A stretch of DNA of 32,746 nt, from assembly GCA_002315385.1 (NCBI GenBank), contig DCHZ01000011.1, positions 1 to 32,746 on the forward strand. Reading direction: 5' to 3'. Below the pieces are notes generated by a model, which saw only the letters and a list, made by a program, of their open reading frames with translations, searched no databases and had not been told where the DNA came from. A program made the translations under genes and the position numbers. The first letter of the stretch is position 1, and every line of letters starts with the position of its first letter. Of the stretch, positions 22,924 through 31,532 are shown one piece after another. This DNA is from Firmicutes bacterium UBA1739 (GTDB lineage: Bacteria > Bacillota > Clostridia > Peptostreptococcales > Anaerovoracaceae).

Positions 22924-25900
22924 TTACCTTCGAGCACAGGCTAATCCGGAATAACCCGGCTGAACCCTCACAGCTTTTCCTATGCTCAGAAAATACAGGT
23001 ATGCCTCCTTTATCTCTTTTCCTTCGGATTCTTCTATTGCCCGCATATAAATCTCCATCTGCGTCCTGTATTCTTCCGCTTTTGCCGCAAGCATTTTTGT
23101 ATCTGCATTTTCCGGCAGATAGTCTGTTTTATAATCAATCAGAACTATTCCTTCTTCTTCTTCAAAATAGCAGTCTATTATTCCCTGAACCAGTGTTCCC
23201 GCATCCTCATCCAGTTGTTTCCAGAGAAGAAACGGCTGTTCTCTCTTTACGACCGCGGCTGATCTGAGCCGTTCCCCCGGATTGCTTCTGAAAAATCTTT
23301 CAAGCCAGTTTATCCTGATACCCGAATACTCCTTCCGGGTCAGTCTGCCGTTATCAATCATTTCATTCAACTGTTCTTCTATTCTGCCGGCGGAGTCTGC
23401 CCGTGACAAATCCAGCTCCTGAAGTACCTTATGCGTAATTATTCCCCGCTCCGCCGGACTCATTTTCCCGGAAATTTCATTTCCGCCGGAAAGAGCCGTC
23501 TTAATTAAAGGTATGCTTTCTCCTTCATTTTCTTCTCCCGGCCTCTTATTGTTCATAATTCGATTAAGCTCGGTAGCTGAATATTTAGCCGAAATCTTAG
23601 AAGCTTCGGCAAAAGGATAAATAAAATCTTTTTCGGGAGCGAGGCTGCTGATTTTGAGAGGTTTTGCGTTAACCTCTCCCGTAATTTCATGAGCTCCGTC
23701 ATTTTCTTCGTTTTCATTCTTTTCGGAAAAGCTTCTGTAAATATTTATAATGACCCTGTCCTCGGATTTAGCTCGAATTTTATCCAGCGGCGGACATAAC
23801 CATTCCAGAAAAGTTCCGGCTTCCTCCGGTTCTTTTTCAATTCCCGGCAATTCTTCACCCATTGACTTTACCGTACCGATTAATATCAGCTTTTCCCTTG
23901 CCCTGGTCATAGCCACATAGAGTATACGCATTTCTTCAGCAGTTTCCTTGCGCTTTACTTCCTCATCTATCAGTTTCTGCTTTTCGGTTTTTTTATAGTA
24001 ACCGTTCTCAATATCCCTGAATCTCAAAGCAATTCCCAGGTTTCTGTCCATACTCAGTTCTCCGGAAGATTTACCGTGACGAAAAGCTTTACCCAAACCG
24101 GAAGCAATAACCACCGGAAATTCAAGCCCTTTGCTCTTATGTACACTCATCAGTCGTACTATGCTCTCATTTTCTCCACCGCCGGAGCTTTTAACGGAAT
24201 TATTTCCGCTGCCGCTCAGCTCAAGCTGTTCCAGATAGCTTACAAATCCCACCAGTCCCTGAGAAGTATTATTCTGATACTCCGCAGCTTTATCTATAAG
24301 GTATTTCAGATTGGATATCCTGCGCCCGGCCAGAGGCAGATGCTGAATATACTCATAAAACCCGGACTCCGTAGCCAGCTTCCACATCAGACGTTCCAGA
24401 GAAATATAATGTGATTCATCCTTCCAGCGGCGCAGCTTTTCAAAGGCCTTCCTGCATTTTTCTTTCAGCTCTGAAGCCTCACCCGATTCACAGTAATTTA
24501 TAAAAGCATCGGCAAACAGTCCCTTTTTTTCAGAAATTCTGATTATAGCGAACTCTTCGGCGGAAAAATCAAATATTGATGAATACAGTACACTCAGAAG
24601 GGGTATATCCTGTCTCATATTTAAAATTACTCTGAGAAGATTTACAAACACACTTATTTCCACCGATTCAAAATATCCGTCATTCCCCTCTATATATGCC
24701 GGAATCCCCTCGCTGATAAATACTCTCTGATATGCCTGGGCTTCACTTCTGTAAGAACGCTTTAAAACTACTATATCATTGTAACCGACTTTTTTTATAC
24801 AGCCTTCCTTGCTGTCATAATAGGTTTTCCCCAGCATTTCTTTTATTTTTCTGCATACGAACAAAGCCTCTATTTCGGCACTTTTCATCCTGTCATAGCC
24901 CAGAGTTCTGAGTTCCTCATCGTGAAAAGCCGAATCCCGGATATCCTTTTCCGCAATTATATCCAGTTCAACAGGTCCTTCCGGATATTTTCCGGCTTCA
25001 CCCTCGGAATAATCAATGCCGGAATACAGCATAGAATCCTCATCATATTTTATTCCCGAAGATTTTTCTGTCATTATTGCCTTCATTACAGCGTTGGTGG
25101 CATCAAGAATAGCCGGCTTACTTCTGAAGTTTTTGTTTAAATCAATTTTTACTCCGTTTTCGTCTTCGCCGCTTCGGTATTTTCTGTATTTATCAATGAA
25201 AATCTGAGGATCCGCAAGCCTGAACTGATAAATGCTCTGCTTCACATCTCCTACCATAAACACATTATCTTTTCTTCTGATTCTCTCAATCAGCTCTTCC
25301 TGAACCCCGTTAGTATCCTGATATTCATCAATGAATATGAATCTGTACCTTTCCCTGCATTCGCTGCGGGGCTCCGGATTACTCAGAATTTTAAGCGCCA
25401 TGTGTTCTACATCACCGAAATCCGGCTGATTTGAACCCATCTTTTTTTCCATATATATCTGATCATATCTTATAATCAGATTCCTCAGAACATCTCCCGA
25501 ATCGGCGGTCAGAACTTCGAATTCATCACTGCTGCCGGAAAAACTGTCAATTTCTTTATTCATCCACTCAAAGGGATCCGGCATACTTCGGATATACTTA
25601 TACAGACCTCTGATCATATCGGCAATACTCTTTTCATTACCGGGCTTTGCATATTTTTTGACAAACTCCAGAAAGCTTTCATTGTTTTCCGCTTCAAAAA
25701 ACTCTTTCATGAGAATATCCATTGCTTCTCCCGCAAAAATATCTGCCTGCGCCTCATCACAAATTCTGAAATCCGGCTCAAGATCTGTCAAATAAAAATA
25801 TTCCCGGATCAGTTTAAGACAAAATGCGTGAAAAGTACAAATATCCGCAGAGCCCAGCTTGTCAAGCTGCTCCTGCAGAAACACCAAATTCCCTTCACCG

Positions 25901-26130
25901 GCCTCCATAGCTCCCGAAATTCCACGATAAATTCTTTCTCTCATTTCGCCAGCAGCAGCATTTGTAAAGGTAACGATGAGCATTTCATCTATTTCAACAC
26001 CTTCATCAATAATCAGACGTTTTATTCTCTCCGTCAATACAGCTGTTTTTCCTGATCCCGCTGCCGCCGAAACCAGGATATTTTTTCCTCTCATATTAAT
26101 AGCACTAAGCTGTGCCTCATTCCATTTCAA
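22924..26130 (-). CDS. addA: ATP-dependent helicase/nuclease subunit A, AddA
   Basis: AddA is the helicase-nuclease subunit of AddAB, which processes double-strand breaks for RecA. The 1068-residue protein begins MKWNEAQLSAI with Walker A AAAGSGKT at 22-29. Later helicase motifs are FIFIDEYQDTNGVQEELI (Walker B), VGDVKQSIYQFRLADP, RLMSVHKSKGLEFPVVIASG and ILYVAMTRAREKLILIG. The RecB-type nuclease domain is at the end: IDYKTD at 998-1003, with the Asp and Lys of its active site. All motifs are present although the protein is somewhat shorter than Bacillus AddA (about 1230). AddB, usually directly upstream, is absent: upstream lies the divergent gpmI and downstream gdhA. The ATG at 26130 has only a loose purine run (AGGGGG, 12 bases away). 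Confidence 0.93.
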   Translation of the reverse strand: MKWNEAQLSAINMRGKNILVSAAAGSGKTAVLTERIKRLIIDEGVEIDEMLIVTFTNAAAGEMRERIYRGISGAMEAGEGNLVFLQEQLDKLGSADICTFHAFCLKLIREYFYLTDLEPDFRICDEAQADIFAGEAMDILMKEFFEAENNESFLEFVKKYAKPGNEKSIADMIRGLYKYIRSMPDPFEWMNKEIDSFSGSSDEFEVLTADSGDVLRNLIIRYDQIYMEKKMGSNQPDFGDVEHMALKILSNPEPRSECRERYRFIFIDEYQDTNGVQEELIERIRRKDNVFMVGDVKQSIYQFRLADPQIFIDKYRKYRSGEDENGVKIDLNKNFRSKPAILDATNAVMKAIMTEKSSGIKYDEDSMLYSGIDYSEGEAGKYPEGPVELDIIAEKDIRDSAFHDEELRTLGYDRMKSAEIEALFVCRKIKEMLGKTYYDSKEGCIKKVGYNDIVVLKRSYRSEAQAYQRVFISEGIPAYIEGNDGYFESVEISVFVNLLRVILNMRQDIPLLSVLYSSIFDFSAEEFAIIRISEKKGLFADAFINYCESGEASELKEKCRKAFEKLRRWKDESHYISLERLMWKLATESGFYEYIQHLPLAGRRISNLKYLIDKAAEYQNNTSQGLVGFVSYLEQLELSGSGNNSVKSSGGGENESIVRLMSVHKSKGLEFPVVIASGLGKAFRHGKSSGELSMDRNLGIALRFRDIENGYYKKTEKQKLIDEEVKRKETAEEMRILYVAMTRAREKLILIGTVKSMGEELPGIEKEPEEAGTFLEWLCPPLDKIRAKSEDRVIINIYRSFSEKNENEENDGAHEITGEVNAKPLKISSLAPEKDFIYPFAEASKISAKYSATELNRIMNNKRPGEENEGESIPLIKTALSGGNEISGKMSPAERGIITHKVLQELDLSRADSAGRIEEQLNEMIDNGRLTRKEYSGIRINWLERFFRSNPGERLRSAAVVKREQPFLLWKQLDEDAGTLVQGIIDCYFEEEEGIVLIDYKTDYLPENADTKMLAAKAEEYRTQMEIYMRAIEESEGKEIKEAYLYFLSIGKAVRVQPGYSGLACARR

Positions 26131-26255
26131 TCAGATACCCCCTGACACAATTCGCTTTCGCCCACCTGTAAACTTCATTTTTCTGCTCACAGACTATTAC
26201 ATTGCACACGAAATCCGTTAATATCTAATTTATTCTAACATACGGGCTTCTTTTA

Positions 26256-26264
26256 TGCTATAAT
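26256..26264 (+). promoter_or_regulatory. gpmI: Extended -10 promoter of gpmI
   Basis: TGCTATAAT is a TGn-extended -10 element with a consensus TATAAT at 26259-26264. The -35 region (TAACAT, 26236-26241) is poor, as is usual for extended -10 promoters. The leader would be about 50 bases to the ATG at 26321. The rest of 26131-26320 shows no gene. Confidence 0.5.
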
Positions 26265-26320
26265 AAGTCTGTTAATTATCAATTTTGCGGTATAAACCAT
26301 AAAACCAAAAGGAGATATTT

Positions 26321-27859
26321 ATGTCAAAAAAACCACTTATGCTCATGATTCTTGACGGCTACGGTGTCAATCCGGATACATACGGCAATGCTATTCTTAG
26401 TGCCGATAAACCCTCTATAGACAGGCTTTTTGCCGAATATCCCAACACTACTCTCGGGGCTTCCGGTCTTGATGTCGGTCTTCCGGACGGACAGATGGGA
26501 AATTCCGAAGTGGGTCACCTTAATATAGGTGCGGGACGGGTTGTGTACCAGGAGCTCACCAGAATTTCGAAAGCAATAACAGACGGAGATTTCTTCCAAA
26601 ACCCCGTACTTCTTCAGGCAGCGGAACATGCCATATCAAACAATTCCGCACTTCACATTATGGGATTATTGTCAGACGGAGGAGTACACAGTCATCTCAC
26701 TCATCTTTACGCACTTATCGATCTGGCAAAACAGAAGGGTCTTGATAAAGTCTACCTTCATGCTTTTCTGGACGGCAGAGATGTTCCTCCAAAATCAGCA
26801 GCAACATTCATTAAACAGGCCGAAGATTATATGAACAGCAAAAACACAGGAAAACTGGCCACAGTATCAGGAAGATACTACGCAATGGACAGAGATAACC
26901 GTTACGAAAGAGTAGTTCTTGCGTATGATGCACTGACATCGGATAAAGCAGTAATTACCGCCAATCCATATGAAGCTCTGGAGGCTTCCTATGCGGCCGA
27001 TGCCACTGATGAATTTGTAAAACCGTTTATTATTTCGGAAAGCGACAGAGTTACCGGTCGAATCTCAGACAATGATGCTGTTGTAATGTATAATTTCAGA
27101 CCCGACAGAGCCAGAGAAATTACACGATGCTTTGTCGATGACGAATTTACAGGATTTGAACGAAAAATCCGACCGGCTAACATATATTATGTCTGCATGA
27201 CTCAGTATGATGCTTCTATGCCAAATGTTCATATTGCCTTTCCGCCCGAAAGACTCGAAAATACCCTGGGCGAATACCTGTCATCTCAGGGTCTCAGGCA
27301 GCTCAGAATTGCCGAAACCGAAAAATATGCTCATGTTACATTCTTTTTCAATGGTGGTGTCGAAGCCGCAAACCCCAATGAAGATCGAATACTGATACCT
27401 TCACCCAAGGTTGCCACCTATGATCTGCAACCCGAAATGAGTGCATTTGAGGTTACCGAAAAGGTTATTGAAGCGATACAGTCTGATAAATATGACGTTA
27501 TCATTCTGAACTTCGCAAATCCCGACATGGTAGGTCATACCGGTGTATTTGAAGCCGCTGTCAAAGCTGTTGAAGCACTGGATAAATGTGTCCCGAAAAT
27601 TGTTTCGGAAATATTAAACCGTCAGGGAACCGTTCTTATTACCGCAGATCACGGAAACTGTGACTGCATGCTTAACAGCAGGGGAGAAGTTGTAACCGCC
27701 CATTCTCTAAACAGGGTACCTTTCGCGGTAATTTCTCCGGAAGGCAAGAATGTTTCTCTGCGCAGCAACGGAGTTCTGGCTGATATTGCTTCCACTATGC
27801 TGAATATACTCAGGCTTCCTCAGCCCGAAGAAATGACCGGTACTTCCATTATTGAATAA
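26321..27859 (+). CDS. gpmI: 2,3-bisphosphoglycerate-independent phosphoglycerate mutase
   Basis: GpmI interconverts 3- and 2-phosphoglycerate in glycolysis, using two manganese ions and a phosphoserine intermediate. The 512-residue protein has ILDGYGVN with metal ligand D12, GQMGNSEVGHLNIGAGRVVYQ with nucleophile S62, HAFLDGRDVPPKSA, GRYYAMDRDNRYERV, and the C-terminal metal motifs ILNFANPDMVGHTG and LITADHGNCD. Length and all active-site residues are those of a full enzyme. AAAAGGAG precedes the ATG at 26321. The gene stands alone with its own promoter and terminator rather than in a gap-pgk-tpi cluster. Confidence 0.97.
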   Translation: MSKKPLMLMILDGYGVNPDTYGNAILSADKPSIDRLFAEYPNTTLGASGLDVGLPDGQMGNSEVGHLNIGAGRVVYQELTRISKAITDGDFFQNPVLLQAAEHAISNNSALHIMGLLSDGGVHSHLTHLYALIDLAKQKGLDKVYLHAFLDGRDVPPKSAATFIKQAEDYMNSKNTGKLATVSGRYYAMDRDNRYERVVLAYDALTSDKAVITANPYEALEASYAADATDEFVKPFIISESDRVTGRISDNDAVVMYNFRPDRAREITRCFVDDEFTGFERKIRPANIYYVCMTQYDASMPNVHIAFPPERLENTLGEYLSSQGLRQLRIAETEKYAHVTFFFNGGVEAANPNEDRILIPSPKVATYDLQPEMSAFEVTEKVIEAIQSDKYDVIILNFANPDMVGHTGVFEAAVKAVEALDKCVPKIVSEILNRQGTVLITADHGNCDCMLNSRGEVVTAHSLNRVPFAVISPEGKNVSLRSNGVLADIASTMLNILRLPQPEEMTGTSIIE

Positions 27860-27875
27860 TCCATATTAATATAAT

Positions 27876-27916
27876 ACCTGCAGACAGGAAAAATCCTTTC
27901 TGCAGGTTTGTTTTTT
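27876..27916 (+). terminator. Intrinsic terminator of gpmI
   Basis: ACCTGCAG (27876-27883) pairs with CTGCAGGT (27900-27907), with an inner AGGA/TCCT pairing, followed by TTTGTTTTTT. It begins 17 bases after the gpmI stop. On the other strand the same hairpin could help end the convergent gene, but its U tract is poor. Confidence 0.88.
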
Positions 27917-27921
27917 GTATT

Positions 27922-29205
27922 TTATATTCCCAGAAGCTGTTTCTTTTTAATTTCAAACTCTTCAGCGGTGATTATCTCCATATCCAGAAGCTCTTTGTAT
28001 TTTTTTAATTCCTCCGGCACGCCGTAAACCGGAATCGCATCCTGTTGAGTTCTTTCGAAATGTTCAGTATCGCCGATAGCTTCCGATTCCTCTTCTTCGA
28101 AAGCACTTTCTTTTTCTTCTTCCATGCAGGAATTTTCAGCTTTCCGGATTTCATGTTTTTTCTGAGCCGTCTCATTTATTTTATACTGCATTAAAACAGG
28201 GGCTGCCATCCAGGCAAAAATCGCCAGCAGCAGACACAGCACCTCCGTATCAGAATCAATTCCTTCGGCTCTGCCCTTTTTATCAATTCTCTGAGCACTT
28301 CTGTAAATCCAGTAAAACGAATAAAACGGTACAAAAATACACAAAAGCAGTTTTGTCACAGGATTTCTGTCCGCTTCTCCCTCTATTCCGTTAAGAAGTT
28401 TCGTTGTTCTGTAAATCCAGATTAAATACCATATACCGAAAGTAAACAGAAGAAGTATCACATGCATTACCATATCGCAGAACCCGTCGTCATATTTTGT
28501 AACTGCCTTAAACTCTTTCGAGCCGGTCCCGTTTCCGGCTCCCTCATAACCGTATCTTTCTTCTGTTTCCGAGGCGGCAATTTTCTCCGGGTTTACAAGC
28601 CAGTATGCCGCAAACAAAAAAGCACCCGCGGCAATTATCTGACGGAAGATGCTCACCGGTGAAACCCACAGGTATGCTCCGTTCCAGTATATACCCAGCA
28701 TATTGCTTCCGAGAAAAATAAAGGCACTGATAACCGGTGTAAAAACAGTCAATGCCGCCGGCAGAAACCACAGCGTACAGATTATCCGGTTTTTTTCTCC
28801 TTCATCATTATTTTTATATGCAATCACTCCATAAGCCATCATTCCAAAAACAATAAGCATAATAATTGCCGGTATCATGTAAATAAGATTAAAGCCCATC
28901 TCCTGAGCATAAAAATAATTCCAGGCAAAACTGCTGTAATCACCGGTTTCCGTGCTCACTATTATTGAAATTATTTCAAGGAAAGCCATTCCGCCGAAGG
29001 CTGCCTTCACAGGCAGATTCCTTCTGTCCGAAAACATAGAAAATGCGGCCACACCAAAGCATACTGTCCACAGCAAAGATAAAGCAATGCCTGTACCGAA
29101 ACCCGACGAACCGATTCTTATGCCAATCAAAGACATCAGTGCCAATACCGAAAACAGGATTCCGCCTATTAGTTTTACAAATTTATTATTCTTTATTATT
29201 TCCAT
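27922..29205 (-). CDS. Membrane protein with DUF4234 and C-terminal SHOCT domain
   Basis: The 427-residue protein has about six hydrophobic spans in its first 210 residues, a short loop, then a DUF4234 domain (about 240-345: DMVMHVILLLFTFGIWYLIW, LLLCIFVPFYSFYWIYRSAQ). An acidic stretch (EEEKESAFEEEESEAIGD) follows, and the last 30 residues (EELKKYKELLDMEIITAEEF, then EIKKKQLLGI) are a SHOCT domain, a small helical hairpin often found at the ends of membrane proteins. The function is unknown; SHOCT is thought to mediate oligomer or partner contacts. GGGGAGAGG precedes the ATG. A perfect 14-bp palindrome lies just upstream at 29223-29236. It is 62 bases after the histidine phosphatase gene and may share its transcript. 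Confidence 0.8.
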   Translation of the reverse strand: MEIIKNNKFVKLIGGILFSVLALMSLIGIRIGSSGFGTGIALSLLWTVCFGVAAFSMFSDRRNLPVKAAFGGMAFLEIISIIVSTETGDYSSFAWNYFYAQEMGFNLIYMIPAIIMLIVFGMMAYGVIAYKNNDEGEKNRIICTLWFLPAALTVFTPVISAFIFLGSNMLGIYWNGAYLWVSPVSIFRQIIAAGAFLFAAYWLVNPEKIAASETEERYGYEGAGNGTGSKEFKAVTKYDDGFCDMVMHVILLLFTFGIWYLIWIYRTTKLLNGIEGEADRNPVTKLLLCIFVPFYSFYWIYRSAQRIDKKGRAEGIDSDTEVLCLLLAIFAWMAAPVLMQYKINETAQKKHEIRKAENSCMEEEKESAFEEEESEAIGDTEHFERTQQDAIPVYGVPEELKKYKELLDMEIITAEEFEIKKKQLLGI

Positions 29206-29222
29206 CTTCCTCTCCCCTCAGT

Positions 29223-29236
29223 AAAACAATTGTTTT
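29223..29236. repeat. Perfect 14-bp palindrome before the DUF4234 gene
   Basis: AAAACAATTGTTTT is a perfect inverted repeat centred 24 bases before the ATG at 29205 and just ahead of the ribosome-binding site. Its place suits an operator or a hairpin that affects translation; with low GC it may also be chance. Confidence 0.35.
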
Positions 29237-29267
29237 CTCATTTTTAATAACCTTTTTTCGCTTATAA

Positions 29268-29906
29268 TTACCAGAGTTTTTCACTGTTTTCAATACTCAC
29301 AATATACATACTGTCAGTTTCTTCATAAGGAATCATTTCCTTAAGTACCCCGAAATTATTTCTGTAATCTATTCTGACAATCATACACGGATCGATTTTA
29401 AAATGCCACATATCGTTTCTCGGAATATTCAGAATATATGACATTGCTGAATGCAGAAACATCGAATGCGTTACTATCAAAACCGCACCTTCGTCATTCT
29501 TAATCTCATCCAGAAAATCCGCCGCTCTTGCAATTACCTCATTTGTACTTTCTCCTCCCGGTACCGTATAATTGTCAATATCACCGAACAGTCTTTTTAC
29601 GATCTCCGGATGATTAATGTGAGCATCGATATAAGGTACATCCTCTAATATGCCAAAATGCTGCTCTCTGATTCTATCATCGACGGTAACAGGCATATTA
29701 CGATGCTTTCCGATTGCCTCCGCAAGCTTTTTTGCTCTCCCCAAAGGACTTGTGAATATTCTGTCAAACTTGTAGGCATCAAGGATTTTCGGCATTGCCT
29801 CAAACATCTCTCTGCCCTTGTCGGTATATTCATAATCACCGGAACCGTAAATCAGACCTTTCTTATTAGCAAGCGTTTCCGGATGTCTGATAAAATAGAA
29901 TTTCAA
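29268..29906 (-). CDS. Histidine phosphatase family protein
   Basis: The 212-residue protein belongs to the branch of phosphatases that includes phosphoglycerate mutase-like enzymes. The catalytic motif is FIRHPET (5-11) in place of the common RHGET, with H8 as the nucleophile. YTDKGREMFEAMPKIL, FTSPLGRAKKLAEAIGK (second arginine) and LIVTHSMFLHSA (second histidine) complete the active site; REQHFGILEDV is the usual acid-containing segment. The start is TTG at 29906, supported by AGGAGG 8 bases upstream and by the protein's alignment from its first residue. It lies 12 bases after the flavoprotein gene, in the same operon. The substrate is unknown. Confidence 0.85.
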   Translation of the reverse strand: MKFYFIRHPETLANKKGLIYGSGDYEYTDKGREMFEAMPKILDAYKFDRIFTSPLGRAKKLAEAIGKHRNMPVTVDDRIREQHFGILEDVPYIDAHINHPEIVKRLFGDIDNYTVPGGESTNEVIARAADFLDEIKNDEGAVLIVTHSMFLHSAMSYILNIPRNDMWHFKIDPCMIVRIDYRNNFGVLKEMIPYEETDSMYIVSIENSEKLW

Positions 29907-29918
29907 TTTGTTTTCCTC

Positions 29919-31532
29919 CTACTTCTGCGGTTTCCAGATTTCACAGATTTTTTCCGCTACTCTTAAACCGTCTGCCGCCGCAGACATAATTCCTCCTGCA
30001 TAACCGGCTCCTTCACCGGCAGGGAAAATCCCCGAAATATGTGCCTGAAGCTGTTCATTTCTTATTATTCTGACAGGTGATGAGCTTCTGGTTTCCACGG
30101 CAGTCAATACTGCTTCGGGATTATCAAAGCCCTTGAGCTTTTTACCAAGCTTCGGCAGAGCCTCTCTCATGGCCTCTGCGGCATATTCCGGAAGACAGAC
30201 CGAAATATCTGTCCATTTTACTCCGGGGCGATATTCGGGAATCACGGCACCGCCCTTTTCCGAAGGTCTATTATTAAGAAAATCGCCCACCAGCTGCACC
30301 GGTGCACAATAATTACTTCCTCCGGCCTTAAATGCGGCCCTCTCCCATTTTCTCTGAAACTCTATCCCCGCCAGCGGATCCTCCGATTCGAAATCCGACG
30401 GTTCTATGCCAACCAGCAATGCACTGTTGGCATTTACGGCCTTCCTAGAATGGTAACTCATTCCGTTGGTTACCACACCGCCGTACTCCGATGCCGATGC
30501 CACCACATATCCTCCGGGACACATACAGAAAGTATATACTCCTCTTCCGTTTTTACATTTATATGAAAGCTTATAGTCCGCCGCGCCCAAAATATCCGCT
30601 GCCGTTTCGGAACCATACTGGCTTTCATTTATCATACTTTGAAGATGTTCTATTCTCGCCCCTATGGAGAAAGGCTTGGCCTGAATTTCAAGCCCGATCT
30701 CTTTCAGCATATAAAATGTATCTCTCGCACTGTGACCGGGAGCCAGCATAAGCACCTCGGTTTTCAGTTTTTCAGCTCCGTTGTTTATTTGAACCGCCTC
30801 TATTTTGCCGTCATTTACTATTATTCCTGTAACACAGGACTCAAAACGGACCTCTCCGCCCAAAGCTTCAATTTCCTTCCGTATATTAACGACAACCTTT
30901 CTCAGCAGATCTGTCCCGATATGCGGATTCTGCCGATACAGAATTTCCTCCGGAGCACCGTGAGCACGCAGTTCTTCAAGAACAAATCCGGTTCTGTAGG
31001 AATTTCTGATGCCTGAATTCAGCTTTCCGTCTGAAAATGCACCTGCGCCCCCCTCACCGAACTGAACATTCGATGCCGGGTTTAAATCCCCGTCGTTCCA
31101 GAATTTCCGAACATCCTTAATTCTCTCAGATAATGCTTTCCCTCTCTCCAGCACCACCGGTCTGTATCCTTTTCTTGCCAGCAGAAGTGCGGCAAAAATC
31201 CCGCAGGGTCCGAAACCGACAATTACAGGTCTGCTGTGCAGCTCAATTCCTTTTGGATTTCCGATATGACTCATACTATCTTCCGCCCGGTTTTCCACAG
31301 CAGTAACGCCCGTCTTCTGTCCTTTTTTCATTAGCTTCTGCGGATTTTTTACTTCAAAATCAATTGTAAATACTCTTTTTACATCAGGCTTATGCCTTGC
31401 ATCCACCGATTCTCTTATTATCTTCCAGACGGTTACATCCCCCGGATTAAGATGCAGTATTTTCTCAATTTTTGAAGGAATACTTTCCGTATTATCCTCA
31501 AGATTCAACCTGATTTCCCTTATTCTGAACAT
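29919..31532 (-). CDS. FAD-dependent dehydrogenase, COG2509 family
   Basis: The 537-residue flavoprotein has an N-terminal extension (about 1-90: MFRIREIRLNLEDNTESIP, VTVWKIIRESVDARHK) typical of COG2509. The FAD-binding fold follows: RPVIVGFGPCGIFAALLLAR, then VLERG as the ribose-binding end. VQFGEGGAGAFSDGKLNSGI and MLAPGHSARDTF are family marks, and GIFPAGEGAGYAGGIMSAAADG near the end closes the FAD site. The electron partner and substrate are unknown. The ATG at 31532 overlaps the stop of the upstream gene (TAATG), so I prefer it to a more upstream start at 31607. Two unrelated flavoproteins are therefore translationally coupled here. Confidence 0.9.
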   Translation of the reverse strand: MFRIREIRLNLEDNTESIPSKIEKILHLNPGDVTVWKIIRESVDARHKPDVKRVFTIDFEVKNPQKLMKKGQKTGVTAVENRAEDSMSHIGNPKGIELHSRPVIVGFGPCGIFAALLLARKGYRPVVLERGKALSERIKDVRKFWNDGDLNPASNVQFGEGGAGAFSDGKLNSGIRNSYRTGFVLEELRAHGAPEEILYRQNPHIGTDLLRKVVVNIRKEIEALGGEVRFESCVTGIIVNDGKIEAVQINNGAEKLKTEVLMLAPGHSARDTFYMLKEIGLEIQAKPFSIGARIEHLQSMINESQYGSETAADILGAADYKLSYKCKNGRGVYTFCMCPGGYVVASASEYGGVVTNGMSYHSRKAVNANSALLVGIEPSDFESEDPLAGIEFQRKWERAAFKAGGSNYCAPVQLVGDFLNNRPSEKGGAVIPEYRPGVKWTDISVCLPEYAAEAMREALPKLGKKLKGFDNPEAVLTAVETRSSSPVRIIRNEQLQAHISGIFPAGEGAGYAGGIMSAAADGLRVAEKICEIWKPQK

